Notes: generated by a model not told the origin, from the sequence alone. 64,000 nucleotides of DNA from Prevotella aff. ruminicola Tc2-24 (GCF_900110895.1 NZ_FOIQ01000002.1:311810-375809); one strand, 5' to 3'; shown: positions 16,875 to 25,033, counted from the stretch's first letter. Numbers and translations: made by a program.

Positions 16875-17585
16875 ATGGCAAAGCATAATGTATGGATGTC
16901 GGTGTCAGACCTTATGACGGGCCTCATGGTCATTTTCTTGTTTGTGGCTATAGCCTACATGATTCAGGTAAACGAGAACCAGACAGTTCTTACTGATTAT
17001 GTAGACACTAAAAATCATCTGCATGACAAGCTGGTTAAGGAATTTGAAGGCGATACTGCGAAATGGCAGATGCAAGTAGGAAAAGACCTATCGATGAAGT
17101 TTAATAATCCACAAGTTCTATTCGCTACAGGATCATATCAACTGACACCTGCTTTTTGCGACATATTAAATGAGTTTATACCACGTTATCTTAATATTCT
17201 ACTGAATGATTCATTATCCAGCCGAATACAGGAGATACGAATTGAGGGGCATACGGACAATGTTCCTGCACCACAGTTTGACCAGGACCCCTTTATGGCG
17301 AACATAAAGCTTTCTCAGTTACGCTCATATAGTGTGTTAGAATACATAAAGAATATGCCCTTTTATCAGCAATATACTGATGATCAAAGAGCCAAATTGG
17401 AGTTTTGGTTTACATCGAATGGTCTTTCATACGGAAAGGCTGTAGATAGCAATGGTGAATATACTGCTTTGTCTGGCAATCCTATAGACAAAGAAAAGTC
17501 TCGTCGTGTGGAGTTTCGGATCGTAACAACGGGTGAGGAAATCTTAGAAAACTTTGTCAAGAAGAATAACAGCCTAATTCCCTAG
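16875..17585 (+). CDS. zorB: ZorB-like MotB/OmpA-family stator protein
   Basis: 236 residues. A single N-terminal membrane helix (about 13-30) begins with SVSDLMTGLMVIFLF, where Asp12 corresponds to the ion-carrying aspartate of MotB/ZorB. The C-terminal OmpA-like peptidoglycan-binding domain (about 75-220) shows EGHTDNV at 124-130, the NxxLSxxRS motif at 143-151 and RRVEFRI at 210-216. It should sit around the ZorA pentamer and anchor it to the cell wall. Genes are spaced 2 and 4 bases from their neighbours, as expected for stoichiometric co-translation. Confidence 0.85.
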   Translation: MAKHNVWMSVSDLMTGLMVIFLFVAIAYMIQVNENQTVLTDYVDTKNHLHDKLVKEFEGDTAKWQMQVGKDLSMKFNNPQVLFATGSYQLTPAFCDILNEFIPRYLNILLNDSLSSRIQEIRIEGHTDNVPAPQFDQDPFMANIKLSQLRSYSVLEYIKNMPFYQQYTDDQRAKLEFWFTSNGLSYGKAVDSNGEYTALSGNPIDKEKSRRVEFRIVTTGEEILENFVKKNNSLIP

Positions 17586-17589
17586 CAAT

Positions 17590-18384
17590 ATGGAAGAAGA
17601 ACCGATATACGATTTCTCATCCCTACGCAATTACTTAGTACAGCTAGGTTATATTGTCGAAAATGCCCAGGGCTACAGAGAGATACGTCCCGAAGAAGTA
17701 ACAATTGACTCCATAAGCAAAGGTGAACTTGATGTAGCACCAGATGCTATTTATGTTATAGGTCCTGGCGACCTAAAACAGCAAGTTTTTCTCTATAAGC
17801 GAGACTATCATTTGGAACGCTATGGCAAACCACGCTTTCATATATGTAAATGTACAATCATTAACGATTTTATAGAAAGTGGTGGCTTCCGTGATCACTA
17901 TGTCAGAGCAAATTCAGACCCTGTCCCTGTCAAGAATATGGATAACAGATACCGCGAGGAAGAGGTTGACGATTTACCATTGTGTAAATACTGTTTAAAT
18001 CAGATTCGCCAATATGGTGATATTACATCTTCACAATTTGTTGAGCTTCTGAGACAGGCTAGAGGAGACGAAGAAGAAAAGGAAATACAAGAGGTCGATA
18101 TTTTTGGATATACGAGAGACTGGGATTACATAAGTAAGTCCTATCGTGAATCTCACAATTACACTTGTGAGAAGTGTGGTTTACAGATTGACGACATGTT
18201 TGACAGACAGTATATACATTGCCATCACAAGGATGCAAACAAATTGAACAACAAAGAATCTAACCTTCAATGTTTATGTTTACGCTGCCACTCCGAGGTA
18301 GACGAGATTCATCATAAGAACTTGACGACGGGAGCTAATCGTATAATCTTTGATGATTTTGAAAAGAAATATCCGCGTGAATAG
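17590..18384 (+). CDS. HNH endonuclease, ZorE-like effector
   Basis: 264 residues. The C-terminal HNH domain (about 185-245) has a zinc-knuckle pair, C193xxC196 and C230xxC233, and the catalytic core HCHHKD (210-214) with N225 and H234. The middle contains a second cysteine-rich unit, HICKC at 84-88 and LCKYC at 131-135, possibly another zinc site. In Zorya type II the third gene is a small HNH protein, ZorE, that attacks phage DNA. Context and size fit, but the N-terminal 80 residues are not recognised, so this could be a variant effector. Translation starts 5 bases after the zorB-like stop codon. Confidence 0.78.
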   Translation: MEEEPIYDFSSLRNYLVQLGYIVENAQGYREIRPEEVTIDSISKGELDVAPDAIYVIGPGDLKQQVFLYKRDYHLERYGKPRFHICKCTIINDFIESGGFRDHYVRANSDPVPVKNMDNRYREEEVDDLPLCKYCLNQIRQYGDITSSQFVELLRQARGDEEEKEIQEVDIFGYTRDWDYISKSYRESHNYTCEKCGLQIDDMFDRQYIHCHHKDANKLNNKESNLQCLCLRCHSEVDEIHHKNLTTGANRIIFDDFEKKYPRE

Positions 18385-18562
18385 AATTAAGTAAGATAAA
18401 GATATAAACAAGATATTGAAACAATATTGTAGATATCATTATTCGCATCTTGAAAATATAACTTTGAATCACACTAACCCTATCATTCATTGATAGTGGT
18501 ATATTCGGGGCAAACTGTGGTGATGCAGCCCCACCAAATATAGCTAGCCACACTTATGGCTT
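18385..18562 (+). other. Structured non-coding stretch upstream of a 29-codon frame
   Basis: Contains a CTATCA/TGATAG hairpin (18480-18496) and a GGGGC/GCCCC pairing further on (about 18509-18534) that encloses GTGGTG. There is no Bacteroidetes-type promoter box that I can see. The RNA may be the 5' leader of the small frame at 18563 or the 3' end of the Zorya-like transcript. Confidence 0.4.
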
Positions 18563-18652
18563 ATGGAAATTGTTTTTCTTTCAGTCATCGGTGGTTTGAT
18601 AGCAAACCTTTTCTATGATCTATTCAAGAAGGCATTTGCGAAGTTCCACTAG
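18563..18652 (+). CDS. Putative 29-residue membrane peptide
   Basis: An ATG-to-TAG frame of 30 codons encoding a hydrophobic segment (IVFLSVIGGLIANLFYDLF) with a basic C-terminal end (KKAFAKFH). A single hydrophobic helix plus a lysine-rich tail is typical of type I toxin peptides and small membrane regulators. It is followed 11 bases later by a strong terminator, and the preceding RNA is structured. It lies directly downstream of the Zorya-like operon. No good ribosome site is visible and no antisense RNA has been shown, so this is a candidate only. Confidence 0.42.
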   Translation: MEIVFLSVIGGLIANLFYDLFKKAFAKFH

Positions 18653-18663
18653 AAACCAAAAAT

Positions 18664-18694
18664 GGCTGTACTATCATAGGTACAGCCTTTTTTT
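18664..18694 (+). terminator. Strong rho-independent terminator
   Basis: GGCTGTAC (18664-18671) pairs perfectly with GTACAGCC (18680-18687) around an 8-base loop and is followed by seven T residues. It ends transcription from the Zorya-like operon and/or the small peptide frame. Confidence 0.9.
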
Positions 18695-18725
18695 CATGAC
18701 GTTTATACCTCTTTCCTCTTTAAAA

Positions 18726-18757
18726 TTTGTTTGAGTTCGGAGAATTCATTATCTTTG
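18726..18757 (+). promoter_or_regulatory. Promoter of the secreted hypothetical gene
   Basis: -33 TTTG at 18726-18729 and -7 TATCTTTG at 18750-18757, spaced by 20 bases. Confidence 0.7.
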
Positions 18758-18800
18758 CATGGCAAAGCCGCAGAGAATTAAAAACCTAAAATAAGTTGAT

Positions 18801-19316
18801 ATGAGAAAGTTTTATCTAATGTTCCTTTTGGCGTTTCTTGTAAATCTGAGCGGATATGCACAGATTCAAAGACATTTCTTTGATTTTACCCTAGGTGTAA
18901 CTCCAGAAAATGAAGTCGTTAAATACTTTAAAGCAAAGGGAAAGCAAATAGAAAAACACAATGATGATTCATATTTTGTTCATAATCTGAGATTCGGTGG
19001 AAATACTTGGCCTTTTGCTGCGTTTTCGTTTCACAAAGGGGTGCTATATCTGGTCTATTTTTCGGACGGTGAGAACTATAATTTAAAAGAGAGGCAAGAT
19101 ATCCTTTGGAGAAGATTGAAAGAAGACATAACAAAAAAATACTCAACTTATTACATGAGTTCTTTGTCAGACGAAGAAGAGTTAACTTTCTCTGATTATA
19201 GAACAAGAATTCGACTGTCATATAAACCATATAATGATATAATGGGAGTAACGCTTATTTACTCGGACAAGAATCTGCAATTAGAGAAAATTTATAGTGA
19301 ATCAGACGAATTGTAG
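18801..19316 (+). CDS. Secreted hypothetical protein, 171 residues
   Basis: A clear signal peptide (MRKFYLMFLLAFLVNLSGYAQ) with cleavage near residue 20. The mature part is about 150 residues, rich in aromatic and charged residues (FTLGVTPENEVVKYFKAKG, LRFGGNTWPF), with a beta-strand pattern. Periplasmic or outer-membrane-associated. No family is recognised. It has its own promoter and is AT-rich like the rest of the island, so it may be island cargo, but nothing links it to defence. Confidence 0.7.
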   Translation: MRKFYLMFLLAFLVNLSGYAQIQRHFFDFTLGVTPENEVVKYFKAKGKQIEKHNDDSYFVHNLRFGGNTWPFAAFSFHKGVLYLVYFSDGENYNLKERQDILWRRLKEDITKKYSTYYMSSLSDEEELTFSDYRTRIRLSYKPYNDIMGVTLIYSDKNLQLEKIYSESDEL

Positions 19317-19361
19317 ACAAAGTATGATCTGCAAGTTCATCTCAGATTTCCTCCTTGATAT

Positions 19362-19393
19362 TTTGTCAATACACGGATAATTTGTTATCTTTG
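19362..19393 (+). promoter_or_regulatory. Promoter of the XRE/restriction-modification unit
   Basis: -33 TTTG at 19362-19365 and -7 TATCTTTG at 19386-19393, 20 bases apart. Confidence 0.72.
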
Positions 19394-19418
19394 CACCAAA
19401 CTTTAACATCATTGAATT

Positions 19419-19622
19419 ATGGCGAAGTAAAATCGACTCAAAGCAGTTCTTGCAGAACAAGACAAAACCAGTAAGTGGCTTGCAGAACAAGTAGGCAAGT
19501 CAGCTTGTACTGTTAGCAAATGGTGTAACAATAGCGTTCAACCAGATGTGCCGACTTTGAAATCAATAGCAAGATTACTCGAAGTTGAAATGAATGATTT
19601 ATTAAACGAAATAGATAATTAA
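19419..19622 (+). pseudogene. XRE-family controller gene with TAA at codon 4
   Basis: From the ATG at 19419 the frame reads MAK, then TAA at 19428-19430, and then 63 intact codons encoding a full helix-turn-helix (KTSKWLAEQVGKSACTVSKW...PTLKSIARLLEV) to the TAA at 19620. Related regulators that I recall begin MAKxNRLK, so one base change (CAA or AAA to TAA) explains the stop. No in-frame ATG, GTG or TTG lies near the start to rescue it. These proteins act as controllers of the adjoining restriction-modification gene. The gene is probably inactive unless there is readthrough or a sequencing error. Confidence 0.72.
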
Positions 19623-19639
19623 TTCTTCCTTATTACGAT

Positions 19640-22600
19640 ATGAACATTCAAACAATAATCGACAAGTTCAAGACAAACTGTAAATCTGCAAAATCGGAAG
19701 ATGACGTAAAAAGAGAGATAAACATCTTTATACATGGAGTAAACGAGCATTACAATCTTGACATTCAATCGTCAAATGAAAGAACGTCAATTCATGGAGG
19801 TCGAGCCGACAGTATTTATAATGACGTAATAGTCGAACTCAAAAAATTAAAATTGTTCAAGACAAAAGAAGGCGTGAACGAGTCTTTGTGGGGACGTGAT
19901 GAAAAAGATCATGGTCTTTATCATTACCTCATAAACTTTTCTTTAGACAATTGCCATAATGACGAATTATTATTCATGAACCTGCTTACTTCAAAAGTGG
20001 GAGTTGGTTTCGATGGTGATAAGTTTGTTTTCTGTCGTTTCAAAAAATCAGAAATAGGCACAAAACTTGAAGATGGAAAGACGAAGAAGTTCCCTAAGAA
20101 GTTTAAGAATATTACATTCCCAGTAGAATTTGAAACAAGTGAAGTTCTTGACTTTGATAGTGGTGTGAAGCGTTTATTGCTTTATGTCCGTTCAACAGAT
20201 CGTATGCAGCTGACATCGGAAAACCTTTGTAATGTTTTCTCTTCATCGACCGATTTATCAAAAAATACTATTTCTTATTTGTATACCGTCCTGAATAAGA
20301 ATATTCATACTAATAGTCGTGTAAGAACATTATTTGAGGAATGGCATAGAATCTTTGGTAAAATATACGAGAAACAAGAAACGGATTTCGTAAAACACGT
20401 TTCTGCTATTAAATCTCTCTATAAGATTGAGGAAATGAGCACGAATGATGATGTAATTAAGGTCCTGTTTGTTATACAAACTTATTATAGCATCATTATT
20501 AAGTTGATTATTCAAAATCTTTTTGCATCGTTGAAACTTCCTAACTCAAAAACAGATAGCCTAAAGCATATAGGTGAAGTTAGAGAAGTTTTTTATGGAA
20601 GAAAAGACTTGTTTGAACAGTACATTGATAATTTCTTTGAAATTCATTTCTTCGAGTGGTTTACAATGCTCGAAGACCTTGATATTAAATTTATCAATGA
20701 CATTTTACTGGAGTTGGATAAGTTTGAGACAACTGTAAGCATTCTTAAACCAGAATCAGTTGGCGATGTTCTCAAAAAGACATATGAAAGTTTGATGCCA
20801 AAGGATTTACGCCATTTAATGGGAGAATACTACACGGTTGAATGGCTTGTGGATTTCACTATAGAAAATAGTGGATGGAATGTTGGTAAGGACGAAAGTA
20901 TTCTGGATCCGACATGTGGTTCTTGCGTATTCCTTACTCATGCTATCAAAAGATACGTTGAACGATATAAGAACGTTTTATCACATCAAGAGTTAATCGA
21001 TAAAATCACCAACAATTTTGTGGGTTTTGATATAAACCCAATTGCTGTTATTCAGGGTAAGGGTAATTATATCTTGTCACTGGGGGATATTACCGAATTA
21101 GATCATGCGATATCTATACCTGTTTACATGTGTGATAGTGTCATGGTGCCAACTGTTCATGCAAAGCAAAGAAATAATGGCAAGAGCTTTGAGATTGAAA
21201 CTTATGTAGGAAAGTTCAGAGTTCCAGAACTTGGCACACGAATAAAAAACGACAAGTATCTTCGCAGACTATCAGATTGTATATTAAGAGATTATAAAAC
21301 GCATACTGAGTTTTTAACTGTCTTGTCGAAAATGGATGGAATTGAACTGTCAGAGGAAGAGCAAAAGCTTTCTGTTACTTTATTCAATCAACTCCAGAGT
21401 TTGCATTTGTCAGGAAGGGATGGATTCTGGCCAATCATACTTAAGAATTCATTTGCTCCATTATTTTGCCAACAAAAGTTCGACTACATCTTTGGAAATC
21501 CACCTTGGATAGCATGGAAGGCCATGTCCCAAAGCTATCGTGATTTGTCGTTGGATATTTGGCTGTCTTATGGTATCTTTGAAAAGTCACCCTATGACAA
21601 GAAAACAAGTCATGATGATTTTGCCATGGCTGTTACCTATGTTACTATAGATCACTATCTAAAAGACCAAGGTCAGGCATGTTATGTCTTGCCTCAGACG
21701 TTCATCAAGGGTCTCAAAGGCGGTGAAGGATTTCGAAAGTTTGAAATTACTCGTGATGGGCAGAAAATACCTATTGCTATTGAGGAATTCCATGACATGA
21801 TTAATGTGAACCCATTTAGGGGTATCGCAACAAATAAAACGGCTGTTTATTTTTTCCGAAAGGGAAAGAAAATCCAATATCCAATGGATAAGTACTTCCT
21901 ATACAATATCAAAGATGGGGAGAAAATTGACAGCTATGATCCATACGAAGACGTTAAAGACAAGTTGGTTCGTCAGATTCTTTGGGCAAAACCTGTAAAA
22001 GAAGGCGATCTAAGGAGTCCTTGGCTTACTATGGATAGCAAGATGATGAAAGACTCTCGCCTCTATCTTGGAGGTTCTAACTATGAAGGAAGAAAAGGTA
22101 TTGAGCCATGTGGCGCAAAGGGTGTTTACCTTGTAGATATCAAAGAAGAAAAGAAAGGATTTATCAGAATTGAAAACCTTGTTGAAAGATCAAGGCTTCA
22201 AGATGTTAAAAAAATTGGTGTACGACCTGGTGTCATTGAGAAGGATTGTGTATATCCAATGGTTGGTGGTCGAAATATAAAGAGTTGGGGTATTGACTCA
22301 TATCTCTATATGATCGTGCCTCATTCTGACAGTTCGGTTAGCTCAACCAAGTATGGTATTGACGATGCAACTCTAAGGACAGAACTTCCACGCACTTACA
22401 ATTGGTTGTTTGACAACTGGCACGACATCTTATTTGAAACCAGATGTAGAAGTGGAAAATTCTTTAACCCTGATAAATATCCATGGTATAAGCTCGATAA
22501 TGTAGGGCCATATACATTTCAGCCATACCATGTGTTATGGGCAGAACAAGGGACATCAATTAAGTGCTGTGTAGTATCTTCAATTGATGATCCATATCTT

Positions 22601-23143
22601 GGAAATAAGTTAGTCGTTACTGACTCTAAGATATTGTTCGTTCCTCTGGATTCTGAATTAGAAGCATATTATGTATGTGGAGTTATAAATTCAGAGCAAG
22701 TTGAAACGATTATTAAATCTTACACAATAAGTACAAATAAGGGTACAGATGTGGTTGATAAGATTTCTATTCCAGAATTTAATGAGACAAATCCTCTTCA
22801 CGTAAGATTAGCAACATTATCTAAGAAGGCGCACCAATATTTCAAGGACTCTGATTCAGACAAGTTGGACAAGTGCGTTATAAAGATGAATAGAATTATA
22901 CCTAAAATTTTTAAAGAAAATATGAATCTTAAAGAATCTACGCTAAATGCGATTAAGGAAATGAACGATTGGGCTGATGCCAATCAAGTATATCAGTATA
23001 TGGTTGAGCATGGCTATTTCATAGGTAATAGCAAAACACCAGATAAGTCAATTGCTTCTGTTTTATATCGGTATGCAGAAGACAAAGTCATTGATAAAAA
23101 GAAAGAGGAAGGTCAAAAACTCTCTTCATATAGAGCAAAATGA
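19640..23143 (+). CDS. Type IIG-like restriction-methylation fusion enzyme
   Basis: 1167 residues combining nuclease, adenine methyltransferase and target recognition in one chain. The N-terminus has a PD-(D/E)XK-like site: GGRAD (Asp57), then VIVELK (Glu66, Lys68). The N6-adenine methyltransferase core shows motif I DPTCGSCVF from Asp423 and motif IV NPPW at 620-623, with FVGFDINP between. Residues about 790-1060 look like a target recognition domain (VYPMVGGRNIKSWG). The last 60 residues form a small helical domain. Single-chain enzymes of this type modify one strand and cut at a distance. It lies 18 bases after the broken XRE gene and shares its promoter. AT-rich, likely transferred. Confidence 0.85.
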   Translation: MNIQTIIDKFKTNCKSAKSEDDVKREINIFIHGVNEHYNLDIQSSNERTSIHGGRADSIYNDVIVELKKLKLFKTKEGVNESLWGRDEKDHGLYHYLINFSLDNCHNDELLFMNLLTSKVGVGFDGDKFVFCRFKKSEIGTKLEDGKTKKFPKKFKNITFPVEFETSEVLDFDSGVKRLLLYVRSTDRMQLTSENLCNVFSSSTDLSKNTISYLYTVLNKNIHTNSRVRTLFEEWHRIFGKIYEKQETDFVKHVSAIKSLYKIEEMSTNDDVIKVLFVIQTYYSIIIKLIIQNLFASLKLPNSKTDSLKHIGEVREVFYGRKDLFEQYIDNFFEIHFFEWFTMLEDLDIKFINDILLELDKFETTVSILKPESVGDVLKKTYESLMPKDLRHLMGEYYTVEWLVDFTIENSGWNVGKDESILDPTCGSCVFLTHAIKRYVERYKNVLSHQELIDKITNNFVGFDINPIAVIQGKGNYILSLGDITELDHAISIPVYMCDSVMVPTVHAKQRNNGKSFEIETYVGKFRVPELGTRIKNDKYLRRLSDCILRDYKTHTEFLTVLSKMDGIELSEEEQKLSVTLFNQLQSLHLSGRDGFWPIILKNSFAPLFCQQKFDYIFGNPPWIAWKAMSQSYRDLSLDIWLSYGIFEKSPYDKKTSHDDFAMAVTYVTIDHYLKDQGQACYVLPQTFIKGLKGGEGFRKFEITRDGQKIPIAIEEFHDMINVNPFRGIATNKTAVYFFRKGKKIQYPMDKYFLYNIKDGEKIDSYDPYEDVKDKLVRQILWAKPVKEGDLRSPWLTMDSKMMKDSRLYLGGSNYEGRKGIEPCGAKGVYLVDIKEEKKGFIRIENLVERSRLQDVKKIGVRPGVIEKDCVYPMVGGRNIKSWGIDSYLYMIVPHSDSSVSSTKYGIDDATLRTELPRTYNWLFDNWHDILFETRCRSGKFFNPDKYPWYKLDNVGPYTFQPYHVLWAEQGTSIKCCVVSSIDDPYLGNKLVVTDSKILFVPLDSELEAYYVCGVINSEQVETIIKSYTISTNKGTDVVDKISIPEFNETNPLHVRLATLSKKAHQYFKDSDSDKLDKCVIKMNRIIPKIFKENMNLKESTLNAIKEMNDWADANQVYQYMVEHGYFIGNSKTPDKSIASVLYRYAEDKVIDKKKEEGQKLSSYRAK

Positions 23144-23208
23144 CGACCTATGGTGTACCAAATGAGGAAGATTTAGAAAGGATACTTGATGAAGATGACA
23201 TTGATTAG
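23140..23208 (+). CDS. 22-residue acidic frame coupled to the restriction gene
   Basis: The ATG overlaps the stop codon of the restriction-methylation gene (ATGA), and the frame ends with TAG at 23206. The peptide ends in the very acidic ERILDEDDID. It may be a translationally coupled micropeptide or the truncated start of a lost downstream gene. Confidence 0.35.
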   Translation: MTTYGVPNEEDLERILDEDDID

Positions 23209-23245
23209 TCAATTCATCTTTTCAAGATTGAAAACGAAACGAATA

Positions 23246-23287
23246 AACCCACTGATTTTCAGCAGTAATGTCGATAGTCAGTGGGTT
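23246..23287 (+). terminator. Hairpin after the restriction-modification unit
   Basis: A perfect 10-base inverted repeat (AACCCACTGA with TCAGTGGGTT) separated by 22 bases. There is no U tract, so termination efficiency is uncertain. Confidence 0.5.
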
Positions 23288-23320
23288 AAATGTTCCCCAA
23301 ATGATCCCATCAAGCTTTGA

Positions 23321-23365
23321 TTGGACAAGTAGACAAAAACTTTTTTCGATAATTCAAAGCAATTC
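23321..23365. repeat. Right boundary repeat of the defence island
   Basis: A direct, about 40/45-identical copy of 14885-14929, with two TTGGACAA-type units, the second decayed to GTAGACAA, and the same CGATAATTCAA tail. It overlaps the start of the RhuM-like remnant. Confidence 0.8.
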
Positions 23366-23818
23366 TAAATGCATTCAGAGAGGGTGAACTCGAAAAAGAT
23401 GAGAATAACGTGCATTTTTTACACGTTAATGGGGTAAAGAAGCCCGTTCCATTTTATAGTCTTGATGTCATTATTTCAGTGGGCTATCGGGTTCACAGCA
23501 AGCGTGGTACCCTTTTCGATTATTATGGTGGTATACTTTTCAATTACTATTTACATGCTTTGGTGCGGGCTAACTATAAGAATGCAGTAAAAGGCATTGA
23601 TTACTCACCTCAATATCTGGAGCGTTTCTTCCGTAACCTATTGCTTGGCGAAAAGTGGGATTTGCGTAACCGCTATCTGCATATACATCCTACAGCCGAA
23701 TGGAAAGAGTAACCCAATCTTAATACCCGAACAAGTAGCGAGCGAGTACCCGAACAAGTTGAAGGCTTGTTGCATACTGATAATCCTCTTATTATTGGAT
23801 TAGTAAAAGTGATAGTGT
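23353..23818 (+). pseudogene. RhuM/Fic chimeric gene remnant
   Basis: The open frame 23353-23712 begins directly after a TAA without a start codon. Its first part (ILNAFREGELEKDENNVHF, then FYSLDVIISVGYRVHSKRGT) matches the middle of RhuM-family proteins. After residue about 55 it switches to RANYKNAVKGIDYSPQYLERFFRNLLLGEKWDLRNRYLHI, which matches the C-terminal part of Bacteroidales Fic-family AMP-transferases. Beyond the stop at 23712, a shifted frame still encodes VPEQVEGLL, a Fic-tail-like word. This looks like two genes joined by a deletion and then decayed. Confidence 0.65.
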
Positions 23819-24229
23819 AAATGATAACGTAAAAGTATACCAAATAATAATTTAAAAGTATACCACCGAAATAAATATAATTCCCTAAAAATATTTGGAG
23901 GCTTCCAAGATAAGTTGTATCTTTGCGCTCGAAAAACGAAAACAGTAATCCCAAGAATATAATGGGTTGATATAAGCACGTTGCGGGACGGGGGTCCGAT
24001 CCTCTACAGCGGTAGTATATAGGTGGTATATATTTTCATAATACATTTTGCCCTATCGTCTTGCAGCGTGTTTTTTTCTTGCCGATAGATCATGGATGGA
24101 AGATAGTAGGACGGCAAAAGTGTTTGGATAAAAAAACACAACATCTGCAAAACTTCGCAAATAATGCGGAACAAATGCTGTTTATACCGTATCATGTATT
24201 AATTTTGCAGACAACAATCGCAGGATGAT
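23819..24229 (+). other. Intergenic stretch with two promoters and no gene
   Basis: A promoter with -33 TTTG at 23894-23897 and -7 TATCTTTG at 23918-23925 (20 bases apart) has no open frame behind it. At 23980-24008 the sequence GCGGGACGGGGGTCCGAT resembles the T-arm at the 3' end of a tmRNA or tRNA, but no complete RNA fold is present. A second -7 box, TAATTTTG at 24200-24207, serves the gene at 24230. Confidence 0.45.
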
Positions 24230-25033
24230 ATGATAAAGAGGATTTGTTTTATAGCACTGATCCTGTGCGGGGGGCTGACGGCTTCGGCACAGGTAAAGGT
24301 GAGGGGTAAGGTATCGAACAGCTACGGACAGGGTATCGAATATGTGAGCATACGGGTGGACAGTCTGTATGCGGTATCTGATGCAGAGGGGAACTTCGAG
24401 TTGGAGGTGCCGAAAGGGCATACCGATCAGATGGTCGTCCATCATATCAGCTATCGTACCAAGCAGATTCCTTATGAGAGCTATAAGACAGGTCAGTTGG
24501 ATATCCAGTTAGAAGAGGATGTCTACGAACTGTCGGACGTTGTCATCTCCAACAAGAAACTCAAAGAGAAGGCCGTCTCGCACAAAGGGATGAAGATGCC
24601 TGGCGACGTGTCGTTTCGCAATACGAAATACGCGACCCATGACCTCGGGCCGATCATTAAGAACAAGAGGGATTATCTGATTAAGAGTTTTAACTTTAAG
24701 GTTGAGGAGTGTACCTATACTCGGTGTGTGCTGCGAATCATCGTCTACGAGGTAAAAGGCAAGCAATTCGTCCCCGTTCAGCACAAACCCATATACTTGA
24801 ATTTCTCAGACAAGCAACAGTTCACCGAGCAAACGGTTGATGTGAAGGAGGAGATCATCCTGAAGAAAGGACACACCTACTATATTGGTGTGGCAGTGGT
24901 TGACTCCAACGGAAAGGGCATCATCAATTTCCCAGCCTATCTTCGAAGCGGATATGTCAGGAACCTGAACACAAAGAAGACCAAAAAGCTACCCGCAACG
25001 CTCGGCATCTCGATGAAGGGTTTGAGGTGGTAG
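24230..25033 (+). CDS. Secreted protein with carboxypeptidase-regulatory-like domain
   Basis: 267 residues with a signal peptide (IALILCGGLTASAQ). Residues 22-95 form a CarboxypepD_reg-like beta-sandwich (VRGKVSNSYGQGIEYVSIRVDS, SDAEGNFELEVPKG), as seen at the N-termini of TonB-dependent receptors. Here it is followed by DVVISNKK and a second, unrecognised beta-rich domain instead of a receptor barrel. It is probably a periplasmic or outer-membrane-associated protein. Its own promoter is at 24200. Function unknown. Confidence 0.72.
   Translation: MIKRICFIALILCGGLTASAQVKVRGKVSNSYGQGIEYVSIRVDSLYAVSDAEGNFELEVPKGHTDQMVVHHISYRTKQIPYESYKTGQLDIQLEEDVYELSDVVISNKKLKEKAVSHKGMKMPGDVSFRNTKYATHDLGPIIKNKRDYLIKSFNFKVEECTYTRCVLRIIVYEVKGKQFVPVQHKPIYLNFSDKQQFTEQTVDVKEEIILKKGHTYYIGVAVVDSNGKGIINFPAYLRSGYVRNLNTKKTKKLPATLGISMKGLRW

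Noticed and set aside
15277..17585. TolQR or flagellar MotAB housekeeping pair
   Set aside because: The first protein has a 400-residue coiled-coil tail and the genes are joined to an HNH nuclease in an AT-rich island, which neither housekeeping pair has.
23980..24008. Possible tmRNA or tRNA 3' fragment
   Set aside because: Only the T-arm-like stretch fits; there is no acceptor pairing or second half, so I did not annotate an RNA gene.
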